From the NCBI GenBank assembly GCA_965212125.1, contig OZ243045.1, positions 1,426,001 through 1,490,000 of the forward strand: 64,000 bases of DNA, read 5' to 3'. Position 1 is the first letter of the stretch; each line of letters opens with the position of its first letter. Below, piece after piece: positions 1 through 9,278 of this stretch. The notes below the pieces were generated by a model. The model was not told the DNA's origin and did no database searches. It worked only from the letters and a program-made list of their open reading frames with translations. This DNA comes from CAYRJD01 sp965212125 (GTDB lineage Bacteria; Actinomycetota; Acidimicrobiia; Acidimicrobiales; Poriferisodalaceae). The position numbers and the translations under genes are program-made.

Positions 1-150
1 TTGGTTGTGGAACCAACAGGGACCACAACTTTCGCGTTGTCGGCCAACGGAAGAGAAGTCTGGGACAAGGACGACTCCAGTTCTTTGGGGCGGCTCCACT
101 TACTTGAACGCAACTTACCGCTCCTTACCGATTCGGGGTGGCAGATTTAA
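1..150 (+). CDS. C-terminal end of an unidentified protein (partial)
   Basis: Frame 1 is open from the first base to a TAA at 148-150 and encodes 49 residues ending in LLTDSGWQI. The start lies outside the window. The composition (charged and hydrophobic residues mixed, including REVWDKDD) looks like a genuine protein tail rather than a shadow frame. No family could be recognised. It lies on the same strand as the mismatch endonuclease gene 249 bp downstream, so the two may or may not share a transcript. Confidence 0.5.
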   Translation: MVVEPTGTTTFALSANGREVWDKDDSSSLGRLHLLERNLPLLTDSGWQI

Positions 151-398
151 GCGGCCTAGGAGACGAACCAACGCCCTGGCGGTTCCCGAAACGTATGGCA
201 GGGCAGCACCACGCTAAATCACGCTGATGTTGTTCAATCAAAGAAAACGCCAGCAGAAACTGGCGAAGAGCGAGGCGGCTGGCGAAGCCGATGCCTTGCT
301 GATGGTTCACGTGATCAGAGCGCTGATCGTATGGCTGGCTGGTAAGTCTGATTGAGTCTGACTAAACGCTATTTGCGCCAGCAGTAGCCTCCGATGCC
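151..398. other. Gene-free spacer with a hairpin
   Basis: No convincing reading frame is present between the partial gene and nucS. A perfect 6-bp hairpin lies at 248-265 (CGCCAG, loop CAGAAA, CTGGCG). It has no T-run after it, so it is only a weak terminator candidate. A short direct duplication around GTCTGA occurs near 346-361, just before nucS. Confidence 0.4.
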
Positions 399-1058
399 AT
401 GCGGCTTGTTGTTGCCCGCTGCACCGTTCAATACTCCGGTCGGCTAGACGCTTATCTACCTGAGGCGACCCGCCTGCTGATGATCAAGGCAGATGGCTGT
501 GTGGCGATCCACGCCGACGGCGGTGCTTACAAGCCGCTCAACTGGATGAATGCGCCGAACACGGTGGTGCTGGAAGACGATGCGTGGCGGGTTACTAATC
601 AGGCGGGCGAGCGCTTGGACATCACGCTGCTTGAGGTGTTTAGCGATTTTGAGATGCGGCTGGGCGACGACCCGGGGCTGCATAAGGACGGCGTGGAGAC
701 TCACCTGCAAAAGCTGGTGGCCGAGCACATTGACGTGGTGAGTGAGGGGGCGGTGCTGATCCGGCGGGAGTACCCCACCGACATCGGGCCGGTTGATCTG
801 CTTTGCCGCGACCAAGACGGCAACGCGCTGGCGGTTGAGATCAAGCGGCGAGGTGAGATAAACGGGGTGGAGCAGCTAACCCGCTACCTGGAATATCTGA
901 ATCGGGACTCAAAGCTGGCGCCGGTGCAGGGTGTGTTTGCCGCGCAGCAGATCAAACCGCAGGCGCGTGTGCTTGCGACCGATCGTGGGATCAGGTGCGT
1001 GATATTGGATTACGACGCGCTGCGGGGGTTGGCGAGCAACACGCCGAGCTTGTTTTAG
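399..1058 (+). CDS. nucS: Mismatch-specific endonuclease NucS/EndoMS
   Basis: This is the non-canonical mismatch-repair nuclease of actinobacteria and archaea, which cuts both strands at mismatches and replaces MutS/MutL. The 219-aa product has the family's full length and starts MRLVVARCTV as expected. The C-terminal RecB-like PD-(D/E)XK domain shows D133 (GPVDLLCRD), E147 and K149 (AVEIKRRG), then VEQLTRYLE and FAAQQIKPQAR. It ends in PSLF, resembling the short C-terminal sliding-clamp binding motif of actinobacterial homologues. The gene converges on the MaoC hydratase 45 bp downstream. Its last 16 bases are repeated exactly in that gap. Confidence 0.95.
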   Translation: MRLVVARCTVQYSGRLDAYLPEATRLLMIKADGCVAIHADGGAYKPLNWMNAPNTVVLEDDAWRVTNQAGERLDITLLEVFSDFEMRLGDDPGLHKDGVETHLQKLVAEHIDVVSEGAVLIRREYPTDIGPVDLLCRDQDGNALAVEIKRRGEINGVEQLTRYLEYLNRDSKLAPVQGVFAAQQIKPQARVLATDRGIRCVILDYDALRGLASNTPSLF

Positions 1059-1107
1059 CCGGGGCGGGCTGGCATGCCCTAGCCGTGTCTGGCCGAGCTT
1101 GTTTTAG
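1043..1107. repeat. Exact 16-bp duplication of the nucS stop region
   Basis: GCCGAGCTTGTTTTAG occurs at 1043-1058, where TAG is the nucS stop, and again at 1092-1107. The second copy overlaps the stop codon of the convergent MaoC gene (1104-1106). The copies are 49 bp apart. It is one of many stop-codon-spanning short duplications in this window. Confidence 0.85.
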
Positions 1108-1991
1108 TTATGTACGAACAGGCCGTTGTCAATCACGACGCGGTCGTTATCGCCACCCTTGTCGGCGATCGTGCGATAGATCGCTTGGCCCGCGGCCGGT
1201 GCGTCATTCCAGACCTGGATGGTCAAGGAATCGCCGGGGAATACCGGCGCTGAAAACCGTGAGTCCATGCTGACGAAGCGATTGGGGTCGCCGTCGCAAA
1301 CCGTGTGCAGTAGGCCGCGGCCGGTGAAGCCGTAGGTGCAAAGCCCGTGCAGAATCGGTATGGGGAAGCCCGCCAGTTCCGTCGCAAACCAGGGATCGCT
1401 GTGGAGCGGGTTGTAGTCGCCCGACAAGCGATAGGTCAGCGCCTGGTCGGGTCGGGTTTGGTAGGTCACCTCGTAGTCGGGCGCGTCGTCGGGCGCTTCA
1501 ACCAACGGAGCGGTGTTCCCTTCGGTTCCGCCGAAGCCGCCCGCCTGGCGAATCACCACTGAGGAGCGCAGCTCAAAGAGCCGGTCGCCGGTTTTTTCGT
1601 CGGTGGCGATGGCTTCGGTGTCAACGATGGCGTTGCGGCCTTCGCCCTTGTCCCAGATGCCGGAGACGGTGTCGGTGATGTTGACGGCGCCTTCGACCGG
1701 GATCTGCTTGTGCAGCGTTATGCCCTGGGAGCCGTGCAGCAGCTTGCCCCAGTCAACGTCGCCGACCTTGCCCAGCGCGCCGCCGGCGCCGAAGCCGATG
1801 ACCACGCCTTGGGTGGGGAAGGTTCGCTGGGTGATTTCGTGGGAGTTGTGGGTGGTGAACTCCAGCTCTTCTTTGAACGGGTCGCCCGCGCCGCCGCCTA
1901 TTCCCACCGCGTACAGCAAGGAGTCTCTAAACGTCCATTCACATTTGGTTGGGTCGCCGGTAGCGCCGACGGCATCTGGATTGAGTGGCAT
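1104..1991 (-). CDS. MaoC-family (R)-specific enoyl-CoA hydratase 2
   Basis: The 295-aa double hot-dog protein is of the peroxisomal multifunctional enzyme hydratase-2 type, expected to hydrate trans-2-enoyl-CoA to (3R)-hydroxyacyl-CoA. The C-terminal hot-dog carries the hydratase-2 motif YRLSGDYNPLHSDP at about residues 187-200, with D192 and H197 as likely catalytic residues, followed by PILHGLCTYG. The N-terminal hot-dog lacks this motif, as is usual. It lies 82 bp downstream of an SDR gene on the same strand. Together they reproduce the dehydrogenase and hydratase halves of eukaryotic MFE-2 as separate genes, so a joint role in fatty-acid or sterol side-chain oxidation is likely. Confidence 0.9.
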   Translation of the reverse strand: MPLNPDAVGATGDPTKCEWTFRDSLLYAVGIGGGAGDPFKEELEFTTHNSHEITQRTFPTQGVVIGFGAGGALGKVGDVDWGKLLHGSQGITLHKQIPVEGAVNITDTVSGIWDKGEGRNAIVDTEAIATDEKTGDRLFELRSSVVIRQAGGFGGTEGNTAPLVEAPDDAPDYEVTYQTRPDQALTYRLSGDYNPLHSDPWFATELAGFPIPILHGLCTYGFTGRGLLHTVCDGDPNRFVSMDSRFSAPVFPGDSLTIQVWNDAPAAGQAIYRTIADKGGDNDRVVIDNGLFVHN

Positions 1992-2073
1992 TGGTTGAGC
2001 CTTTCTTGGTTTGGTTGGTTGGGTTTGGTGGGTGGCGGCCGCCTGGGCGGCTGCCCCTGGTTAGTCCGCTCGA

Positions 2074-2997
2074 CTAGCCCAGGTCTAGCAATCCGCCGTC
2101 AAGCGGACTGCCGTCCATGCTGCTGTTTGGCTGAGCGTCACGCACAAGCTGGCGGGCGGCATCGGCGATCTTGGTCGGGTCGTCAATGGCATCAACCTGC
2201 GGGCCGCGGTGCCACGTGTTGGCAATGCCGAGCAGCCGGCCCGATGCCTCAAACACGCGCCCTGTTACGTCGGCGGCTTCGGCGGAGCACAGCCAGGTAA
2301 CGATCGGGGCGATGTAGCGCGGGTGCATCATTGCCTTTTGCTCTTCGTCTTGCTGGCCCATCTGCAGGTCTTCGGTCATGCGGGTCAGCGCGCCCGGTGC
2401 CACGGCATTTACTCGCACGCCGTAGCGCTGCAGCTCGCGGGCGGCGATGATGGTGAAGGCCGCAATGCCCATCTTGGCGGCGCCGTAGTTGGTCTGGCCG
2501 GGGTTGCCGTAGATGCCTGAGACCGAGGTTGTGTTGACGATGGATGCGTTTACTTCCTTGCCCGCTTTGGTTTGCTCACGCCAGTAGCTGGCGGCCCAGC
2601 GGGCGGGCGCGAAGGTGCCCTTCAGATGCACCGAGATCACCGCATCCCACTCGCTCTCCAGCATGTTTACCAGCATGCGGTCACGCAAGATGCCCGCGTT
2701 ATTCACTATGCCGTGAAGATCACCGAAGGTTTCGACCGCCTGGTTGACCAGCCGCTGGGCGCCTTCCCAGTCTGAAACGTCGTCGCCGTTGGAGACGGCC
2801 TGGCCGCCAAATGCTTCTATCTCAGCGACCACTTCGTCGGCGGGTGAGGTGTCTGCGCCGGTGCCGTCGCGTGCGCCGCCGAGGTCATTGACGACCACTT
2901 TGGCGCCGTTCTCGGCAAGCATCAAACAGTGCTCACGTCCAATGCCCCGAGCGCCACCGGTAACGATGACGACGCGGTCTTCACAAAGCTTGGCCAT
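2074..2997 (-). CDS. SDR dehydrogenase, (3R)-hydroxyacyl-CoA dehydrogenase type
   Basis: This short-chain dehydrogenase of about 307 aa begins MAKLCEDRVVIVTGG, with the cofactor motif TGGARGIG at residues 13-20, NNAG in the middle and the catalytic Ser/Tyr/Lys set in TTSVSGIYG...NYGAAK. The ATG at 2997 is preferred over upstream in-frame codons because GGGAG lies 8 nt before it. The sequence resembles the dehydrogenase domain of peroxisomal MFE-2, and the MaoC hydratase follows in the same operon. The likely job is oxidation of (3R)-hydroxyacyl-CoA with NAD. The exact substrate cannot be read from sequence. Confidence 0.88.
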   Translation of the reverse strand: MAKLCEDRVVIVTGGARGIGREHCLMLAENGAKVVVNDLGGARDGTGADTSPADEVVAEIEAFGGQAVSNGDDVSDWEGAQRLVNQAVETFGDLHGIVNNAGILRDRMLVNMLESEWDAVISVHLKGTFAPARWAASYWREQTKAGKEVNASIVNTTSVSGIYGNPGQTNYGAAKMGIAAFTIIAARELQRYGVRVNAVAPGALTRMTEDLQMGQQDEEQKAMMHPRYIAPIVTWLCSAEAADVTGRVFEASGRLLGIANTWHRGPQVDAIDDPTKIADAARQLVRDAQPNSSMDGSPLDGGLLDLG

Positions 2998-3268
2998 TTG
3001 TTGTCTCCCTTTTGAGGTTGGGTTTAGGGGTCGGCCCCTGAGTCTGGCGGAACTTGAACCTAGACGCACAGCGAGGGTGCGTGCTTGCGGTTTACAGCGG
3101 CGTGTCGGTGCGATTAGCGGATACAGCGGGGTGCAGTTAGATAAGCGGACTGAGCTTCTAAACTGGCTGAACGTGAGTTCACCGCATCGTCATGCCGGTA
3201 GGGCTCTTGAGCAGGCCGAACCAAGACGAACTTCGGACTTGAGCGCGGATGACGGGGCGGCTAGCTGG

Positions 3269-5431
3269 ATGAGTAAATGGGTTCCGTGCTGGAAGCTGTT
3301 ATTGGTGCTGGGCTTGACGGTGGTTCTGGCGGTCGCGGCGGGCTGCACATCGCTGGCGGACTCGGCGTCCACGCCGGTAATAACTAAGGCTGATCTGCGC
3401 TCCGAGCTTGAGACGCTAGGCGATGATCTGGCAGAGGTCAGCATCACTGTCCGCTTGCCCGCCGGAGCGGTGAGCGATGCTGGTGCCGGTACTGGTGCGG
3501 GCACCGCCCGCCTGACTTTGGCGCAGCTGGGCGTGACGCTTGACGTTGACGCGACGCTTGCCGCCGTCCAGGCCATTCGTCAGGTGCCAGACGACCCGAC
3601 TGGGGCGAACGGGCAGGCCGAGCAGGTCGACGAGCAAGCCGACGAGCAAGCCGAAGCTGGCACGCCTGATTGGCAGCCGTTGGAGACCGATCCAGCCGAC
3701 GCCCAACTCAGATTCCAGCTAGAACCAGATCTAGCGCAAGCCGCCATCAGCAGTTCCGGTTTGTTAGACGCCGCTACCACGCAGTCCGCTCAGGTGATAG
3801 TTCACGAAGGCGCCCTGGCGGTGCGCACCAATCCCGACTTTGTAGCTATCGATTATTCGCTGCTGCTGGCAACGCTCGCCAATGCGGTAACCACTGGTTC
3901 AAACGCCGCACTCGCTAGCGGCATTGACGTTGTTACGCCCAAGATGGAGCATCCTGCCGTGGCGAATCCGCAGTTGTACATAGCGGCAGTGGACGAAGCC
4001 AACGCCACCTTCGGTCACCCGCCCGCACTGATCTTTGAAGGACGCCCCGAACAACTTCCGTTGGAGATGGTGGCGACCTGGTTGGAGGTGCGCGATGGTG
4101 CCACCGGCGTTGCGGGCGCGGACAGTGACGCGGACAGCGGCGGCGGCGAGGGCAGCGATGCCGAGGGCTCCGACACGAGCGGCGCCACCATCATCTTGAA
4201 CACCCAGCTGATTCAACCGGCGATAGAACAACTGTTCAGCACCACCACCGATGAAACCGAACTTGCCGAAGGGGTTTTTGTGGTTGAACGTGGACAGGTG
4301 CGAATCGAAGCGGCCGATGAGGCGGTGGTGTGTTGCAGCTCAGGCACAGCGTCGGAAGTGGCGGCTTCGCTAGATGATGCCAATGGCGGTGGCGTGCTAA
4401 CGCTGACGCCACGCCCGGCTGTCGACGCCGAGCAGCTTGCTTACATGGAGTCGCTGCAGATTGTGGAGCGGGTGGCGAGGTTCACCACCTACCACCCCTG
4501 CTGCAAGAGCCGCGTAACCAACATTCAGCAGATAGCCGACCTGGTGAGTGGCGCGGTCATTGCGCCGGGCGACTCGCTCAGCATCAACGACCGGGTCGGT
4601 AGGCGCACCGAGGAGAACGGCTTCGTTACGGGTGGATTTATCAAGTACGGCGTGCTGATTGAAGACATAGGCGGCGGAATATCGCAGTTTGCGACCACGA
4701 TGTTTAATGCGGCGTTTTTTGCGGGCTTGGATATTACGGAGTATCAGATGCACTCGCTCTATTTTGCGCGTTACCCCTACGGGCGTGAGGCCACGCTGTC
4801 GTTTCCGGCGCCTGATTTGGTGGTGCACAATCAAACTCCTTACGGCGCTTTGGTGATAACCAGCCACACCGACACGTCAATATCCGTGAGCATTTATTCG
4901 ACCAAGCACATTGAAGTGGACGTGGAAGAGCAGACTGAGACCGAGCGGGGCGAATGCACGCGAGTGCGGACGACTAGGAATCGCGATTACTTAGATGGCA
5001 GCAAGGAGTCTGAGCAGGATTCGTTCTTTGCGACGTATCGGCCGCAAGAGGGATATAACTGCAACGGTGAACCGTCAGACCCGGAGGCTGTGCTGTGTCC
5101 GGACCCGGCTATTGCTGGCGCCGAAGGTGAAGAGGGCGACGGCGACGGCAGCGGTGCGATTGAGGACGAAGCGGATGAGACCGAGTTCGGTACCGCACCG
5201 CCTGAGAGCAGCATCGGCGACGGAGGCGCGGCAGGTGAAGGCGCCGAAGCCACCACGACCACCGTCTGCGTGCCCAGATTCGTCCGGCCTACAACCAGCA
5301 CTACCCCACCAGAAACCACTTCAACGCCTGCGTCGCCGACAGATTCAAACATCCCTGACGGGGCGGGCTCTGGCAGGGCGGGTTCCGGCGAAGCAAACCC
5401 CGAAATCGCCAGCACCACCACCCAGCCCTAG
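3269..5431 (+). CDS. VanW-family lipoprotein
   Basis: The frame is open from far upstream, but the ATG at 3269 gives a clean lipoprotein signal: MSKWVPCWK, a hydrophobic core and lipobox AVAAGC with the lipidated Cys at residue 26. The mature protein (about 695 aa) would sit on the outer face of the membrane. Residues about 30-390 look like putative peptidoglycan-binding repeats, residues about 400-560 are the VanW domain (TTYHPCCKS, APGDSLSINDRVG, EDIGGGISQFATT), and the tail is acidic and then Thr/Pro-rich. VanW domains are linked to the cell wall but have no settled biochemical function. No clear ribosome-binding site is seen, so the start is not certain. Confidence 0.85.
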   Translation: MSKWVPCWKLLLVLGLTVVLAVAAGCTSLADSASTPVITKADLRSELETLGDDLAEVSITVRLPAGAVSDAGAGTGAGTARLTLAQLGVTLDVDATLAAVQAIRQVPDDPTGANGQAEQVDEQADEQAEAGTPDWQPLETDPADAQLRFQLEPDLAQAAISSSGLLDAATTQSAQVIVHEGALAVRTNPDFVAIDYSLLLATLANAVTTGSNAALASGIDVVTPKMEHPAVANPQLYIAAVDEANATFGHPPALIFEGRPEQLPLEMVATWLEVRDGATGVAGADSDADSGGGEGSDAEGSDTSGATIILNTQLIQPAIEQLFSTTTDETELAEGVFVVERGQVRIEAADEAVVCCSSGTASEVAASLDDANGGGVLTLTPRPAVDAEQLAYMESLQIVERVARFTTYHPCCKSRVTNIQQIADLVSGAVIAPGDSLSINDRVGRRTEENGFVTGGFIKYGVLIEDIGGGISQFATTMFNAAFFAGLDITEYQMHSLYFARYPYGREATLSFPAPDLVVHNQTPYGALVITSHTDTSISVSIYSTKHIEVDVEEQTETERGECTRVRTTRNRDYLDGSKESEQDSFFATYRPQEGYNCNGEPSDPEAVLCPDPAIAGAEGEEGDGDGSGAIEDEADETEFGTAPPESSIGDGGAAGEGAEATTTTVCVPRFVRPTTSTTPPETTSTPASPTDSNIPDGAGSGRAGSGEANPEIASTTTQP

Positions 5432-5504
5432 CCGAACTGCCCTGGCCGCACTGTTCTGCCTGCACTGCCTGCCCGGCTATGCCTGATCACACAGCCCACC
5501 CGTT

Positions 5505-6878
5505 TTGACACCTAGCGCGCAAACTGACGTATTGGTTGTCGGCGGCGGTCCGGCTGGTTGCGCCAGCGCAATAACCGCCGCGCACGCCGGGCTTGATGTT
5601 GTGTTGGTGGATAAGGCGCAGTTCCCGCGCGACAAGACCTGCGGCGACGGACTCACCGCAATGGCGCTGGCCGAGCTTGCCGATCTGGGAGTCAGCGTGG
5701 CTGAATGCGCCTCTCAGTTTGAGCCTGGTTATGCGATGTTGCGTTCGCCGGCGGGTCGTTTGGCGAGACTGCCGCTGGAAAACAAGATCGCCGCAGTTGT
5801 TACCAGAGCCGAGCTTGATTTTGCTTTGATTGAAGCGGCGCGTTCAGCGGGTGTGGCGGTGCTTGAAGGTGTTGGGCTTGAGGACATTGGGTTTACGGAC
5901 GGCGGGCTCAAAGAGCTAGGCGACGGCGGCTGCCAAGCCCGCTTAAGCAACAAGACAACCATTGCCGCGAATCATGTAATAGCTGCAGATGGGGTTTATT
6001 CGAGCGTGCGCAAAGCTCTGGCGCAAAACACGACCCACCAAAACCCCAGCACTAAGTATCTGGGCGAATGGCATGCGGCCAGGCAGTATCGGCGGGTGGC
6101 TACGGCAACTAGAACAACAGCTAGAACGGCAGCTAGCCCAAAGCAAGTCAGCGGCGGTGGAGCGCGCGATCTTTGGGTTTGGTTTGAGCCCGACCTGTTG
6201 CCCGGCTATGCCTGGTCGTTTCCGCTGGCCGACGACATTGTGAACTTCGGTTTTTGCGCCTTGCGCCCCACCGCGGCCGGCAATGAAGCTGGCGATGAAG
6301 CCGGCAATAAAGCCAGCGGGACGGGCAAACAGATGGCACAAATCTGGCGGGGTTTGGCTGAGCGATCACACATTGCCGAAGTGCTGAGCCAGAGTGAGCC
6401 GTGCGGCAACCAGCGCGCTTGGCCTATTCCGGCTAGGCGCATCGGCGAAATGCCGCTGACTTGTGGTCCGGTGTTGTTTTGCGGCGACGCGGCGGCGATG
6501 GCTGATCCGATGACCGGTGAAGGCATCGGGCAGGCACTAAAGGCCGGGCGACTAGCGGCGCAGGCAATTGCCGCCGGCTTCAGCAACACTGGTTTCAGCA
6601 ACGCTGGCAGCGGCAGCGATGAATACGCCGCAATAGCCCGGCGCTATGAGCGGTCGGTCAGGTCGGCCATCGGCGCAGACCATCGGCTTGCTCAAATGCT
6701 CAGCTCCGTTCTGGCCAAGCCCGCAGTGGCAAACCTGGCGGTGCGCTGTGCAGACACAAACGATTGGGCGCGTCGCAAATTTGGTCGCTGGATGTTTGAG
6801 GCCTACCCCCGAGCGCTGGTCGCCACGCCTAGTCGTTGGAACACGCTCAGCCGCTGGAAATTGCGCCGCAGCCGCTAG
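5505..6878 (+). CDS. Geranylgeranyl-reductase-family FAD oxidoreductase
   Basis: This 457-aa flavoprotein has an N-terminal FAD-binding Rossmann motif (VLVVGGGPAGCAS, residues about 10-22) and the family hallmark DKTCGDGLT, plus a second FAD motif FCGDAAAMADPMTGEGIG. Relatives reduce isoprenoid double bonds in menaquinone side chains or lipids. Start is TTG at 5505. Three low-complexity segments look like expansions in surface loops: an Arg/Thr/Ala stretch near residue 200, NEAGDEAGNKASG near 265, and GFSNTGFSNAGSGS near 365. The conserved blocks around them are intact, so the gene is probably functional. Confidence 0.85.
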   Translation: MTPSAQTDVLVVGGGPAGCASAITAAHAGLDVVLVDKAQFPRDKTCGDGLTAMALAELADLGVSVAECASQFEPGYAMLRSPAGRLARLPLENKIAAVVTRAELDFALIEAARSAGVAVLEGVGLEDIGFTDGGLKELGDGGCQARLSNKTTIAANHVIAADGVYSSVRKALAQNTTHQNPSTKYLGEWHAARQYRRVATATRTTARTAASPKQVSGGGARDLWVWFEPDLLPGYAWSFPLADDIVNFGFCALRPTAAGNEAGDEAGNKASGTGKQMAQIWRGLAERSHIAEVLSQSEPCGNQRAWPIPARRIGEMPLTCGPVLFCGDAAAMADPMTGEGIGQALKAGRLAAQAIAAGFSNTGFSNAGSGSDEYAAIARRYERSVRSAIGADHRLAQMLSSVLAKPAVANLAVRCADTNDWARRKFGRWMFEAYPRALVATPSRWNTLSRWKLRRSR

Positions 6879-6977
6879 CGCGGGCAAGATGGCGACTCAT
6901 GCAAAAGCAGCCGAGAGCTATGCAGAACGCGCCGAGAGTTATGCAAGGCAAGCTTTCGGCTATAAAGCTATGCGGAT

Positions 6978-8000
6978 ATGACCGATTCAGAGTCTGATTC
7001 AGTGCAGAACACAGCACAAAACACGGCGCAAAGCGCAGCCGCTGACGACTACCCCGCCGGCGGCGGCAACTACTTCCTGCCCGCCGCCATACACACGCAG
7101 CGCTTTAGTCAAAACGAATGGGCGCGCCTGCGCGACTCAACTCCGCTGCCGATCAACGAAGCCGAACTAGAGCGCCTGGCCGGGTTGGTTGAGCCCATCA
7201 CTTTGGAGGACGTGCGCGATATCTATCTGCCGTTGTCGCGACTGTTGAACCTGCGGGTTGGCGCACTGGGCCAGCTGCAACGCGACACGGCTGATTTCCT
7301 AAGCCGCCCGTCGCCGCCGCGGCCGTTTCTCATCGGCATCGGTGGCAGCGTTTCGGTTGGCAAAAGCACAACGGCGCGCATCTTGCAAAAGGTGTTAGCC
7401 GCCTGGCCCGACCATCCCAGCGTTGATTTGATAACGACCGACGGCTTCCTACTTTCCAACGCGGAACTGAACGCACGCGGGATTCTGGGTCGCAAGGGTT
7501 TTCCGGAGTCGTATCGCAAGGGCGCTTTGGTGGAGTTTCTGAATGCGGTTACCAGCGGCGTCAAACGGGTGGACGCGCCGCTGTATTCGCACATTCATTA
7601 CGACATCACCGATGAGGTTCAGCCCGTGTGCCAGCCCGACATTTTGATAGTGGAGGGCTTGAACGTGCTGCAAACGGGCCCGCCCTCAAACACTCCTTAT
7701 GTGTCTGACTATTTTGACTTCACTATTTATGTTGATGCGGAGGCGGAGGATTTGGAGAGCTGGTTTGTTGAGCGTTTCCAGCAGTTGCGCAAGACGGCAT
7801 TCATGGAGCCCGACTCTTACTTTTCCCAGTTTGCGCAGTTGCCCTACGAAGCTGCCGAGGCGGTCGCACGCACCATCTGGCGTTCGATCAACCTGATCAA
7901 CCTGCGTGAAAACATCTTGCCGACCAGGGTGCGGGCGGATCTGGTACTAGCCAAGGGCGCCGACCACACGGTCAACTACGTGGAACTGCGCTATCAGTAA
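6978..8000 (+). CDS. coaA: Type I pantothenate kinase
   Basis: It catalyses the first step of coenzyme A synthesis, ATP-dependent phosphorylation of pantothenate. The 340-aa product has the P-loop GGSVSVGKST at residues 122-131, followed by LITTDGFLL, GFPESYRKGALVEFL and APLYSHIHYD, all typical of bacterial CoaA. The first 25 residues are a poorly conserved extension with a small repeat (QNTAQNTAQ). The spacer before the start (6879-6977) also contains an imperfect duplication of about 25 bp around GCCGAGAGCTATGCA. CoA supply suits the many acyl-CoA genes nearby. Confidence 0.95.
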   Translation: MTDSESDSVQNTAQNTAQSAAADDYPAGGGNYFLPAAIHTQRFSQNEWARLRDSTPLPINEAELERLAGLVEPITLEDVRDIYLPLSRLLNLRVGALGQLQRDTADFLSRPSPPRPFLIGIGGSVSVGKSTTARILQKVLAAWPDHPSVDLITTDGFLLSNAELNARGILGRKGFPESYRKGALVEFLNAVTSGVKRVDAPLYSHIHYDITDEVQPVCQPDILIVEGLNVLQTGPPSNTPYVSDYFDFTIYVDAEAEDLESWFVERFQQLRKTAFMEPDSYFSQFAQLPYEAAEAVARTIWRSINLINLRENILPTRVRADLVLAKGADHTVNYVELRYQ

Positions 8001-8027
8001 GCGGGTGAGCAGTAGCCGGGTGCGCAG

Positions 8028-8435
8028 GTGAGCCACTGCACGTTTTGCGCCATTGCGTCAGGTGAGATGGACTCGCTGCGGGTGTATGAAGACGACCACT
8101 GCGTCGCTTTTATGGATCGGCTGCCGATGACGCCGGGGCATTGCCTGGTAATCCCTCGCCGCCACATGACCGACATTTGGGGGCTAACCGACGAAGATGC
8201 CGCACACATTTTGCAGTCGGCCCGCAAGGTCGCTCATCTGGTGCGTGATCGGCTGGAATCGCTGGGCGTGAATCTGCTTAACAACAACGGGGCGGCGGCC
8301 GATCAGACTCAGTTCCACTACCACATACACGTCATTCCGCGCTACGGGCGAGATCGCCTGCTGCATCCGTGGGAACGAATGTTCGCACCGCCGGGGGAGA
8401 TAGAGGCTGTGCACGCTCGCCTGACCGGCAACTAA
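8028..8435 (+). CDS. HIT-family nucleotide hydrolase
   Basis: This 135-aa histidine-triad protein shows the catalytic motif HYHIHVIPR with H97, H99 and H101, and an N-terminal Cys pair (HCTFC, C4 and C7) that often helps bind zinc. HIT proteins hydrolyse AMP-linked or dinucleoside phosphate substrates; the specific substrate is unknown. Start is GTG, 27 bp after coaA. Just past the stop, TGACCGGCAACTAA (8422-8435) is repeated at 8441-8454 with one mismatch, placing a second TAA 19 bp downstream. Confidence 0.92.
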   Translation: MSHCTFCAIASGEMDSLRVYEDDHCVAFMDRLPMTPGHCLVIPRRHMTDIWGLTDEDAAHILQSARKVAHLVRDRLESLGVNLLNNNGAAADQTQFHYHIHVIPRYGRDRLLHPWERMFAPPGEIEAVHARLTGN

Positions 8436-8465
8436 CCGCTTGATCGGCAACTAATCTCAGGCTCT

Positions 8466-9278
8466 ATGACTGCTAGCGACACGGCCGAGCGTTACGCACA
8501 GTTCAGTGCGCTGACGATTACCGGCCCCAACGATGACGGCGTTTTAGACATCTGCATTGACACGCCCGGCAAGCTCAACGCAGTCGACTCCCCCAAGCAC
8601 CTGGCGCTGGCTGACGTGTGGCGCGCCGTTGATGCCGATCCGCAAACTCGCACCGTTGTCATCCACGGGGCGGGCGGCACGTTTTCCGCTGGCGGCGACA
8701 TGGCGATGATTGAGCGGATCATGGACGACCCGGAGTTTCGCTTCAACACTTTGCGGGAGGCGCGCGACATCGTCTACAACATGATCAACTGCTCCAAGAT
8801 CATCGTCTCCGCCATTGAAGGCGTAGCCGTGGGGGCGGGCTTGGCGGCGGCGTTTATGTCGGACATCTCTATTGCGGGTCGCAACGCCCGCATCATTGAC
8901 GGGCACACAAAGCTGGGCGTTGCAGCCGGCGATCACGCGGCGATCATCTGGCCGCTGCTGTGCGGGATGGCTAAGTCGAAGTACTACCTGCTGACCTGCG
9001 AGGCGATCACCGGCGAGCAGGCCGACGCAATGGGGTTGGTGAGCAAGGCCGTCGATGACGACAAGGTGCTGGAAGAGGCGTACGCCGTGGCGACCCAGCT
9101 AGCCAAGGGCAGCCAGAGCGCCATTCGCTGGACGAAGTACAGCCTCAACAACTGGCTGCGCAGCGCGGGCCCGGCCTTTGACACTTCAGCGGCGCTGGAG
9201 ATGTTGGGCTTTACTGGACCGGACGTGCGTGAAGGTCATGCTGCTATTACCGAGAAAAGAGCGCCAAATTTCGCATGA
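8466..9278 (+). CDS. Enoyl-CoA hydratase/isomerase (crotonase) family
   Basis: The 270-aa crotonase-fold protein has oxyanion-hole segments GGTFSAGGDM and GVAVGAGLA, then HTKLGVAAGDHAAIIWPL, where the acidic residue of typical hydratases is Asp. The last four bases overlap the start of the CoA-transferase gene (ATGA at 9275-9278), so the two are translationally coupled. The pair probably acts in one acyl-CoA degradation route, with the transferase activating the acid and this enzyme hydrating the enoyl-CoA. Confidence 0.88.
   Translation: MTASDTAERYAQFSALTITGPNDDGVLDICIDTPGKLNAVDSPKHLALADVWRAVDADPQTRTVVIHGAGGTFSAGGDMAMIERIMDDPEFRFNTLREARDIVYNMINCSKIIVSAIEGVAVGAGLAAAFMSDISIAGRNARIIDGHTKLGVAAGDHAAIIWPLLCGMAKSKYYLLTCEAITGEQADAMGLVSKAVDDDKVLEEAYAVATQLAKGSQSAIRWTKYSLNNWLRSAGPAFDTSAALEMLGFTGPDVREGHAAITEKRAPNFA

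Noticed and set aside
248..265. Rho-independent terminator upstream of nucS
   Set aside because: The hairpin is perfect but lacks a following T-run, so it is only described as a hairpin.
2744..3268. Long N-terminal extension of the VanW protein
   Set aside because: The extension is antisense to the SDR gene and has no protein-like character; a lipoprotein signal starts at 3269.
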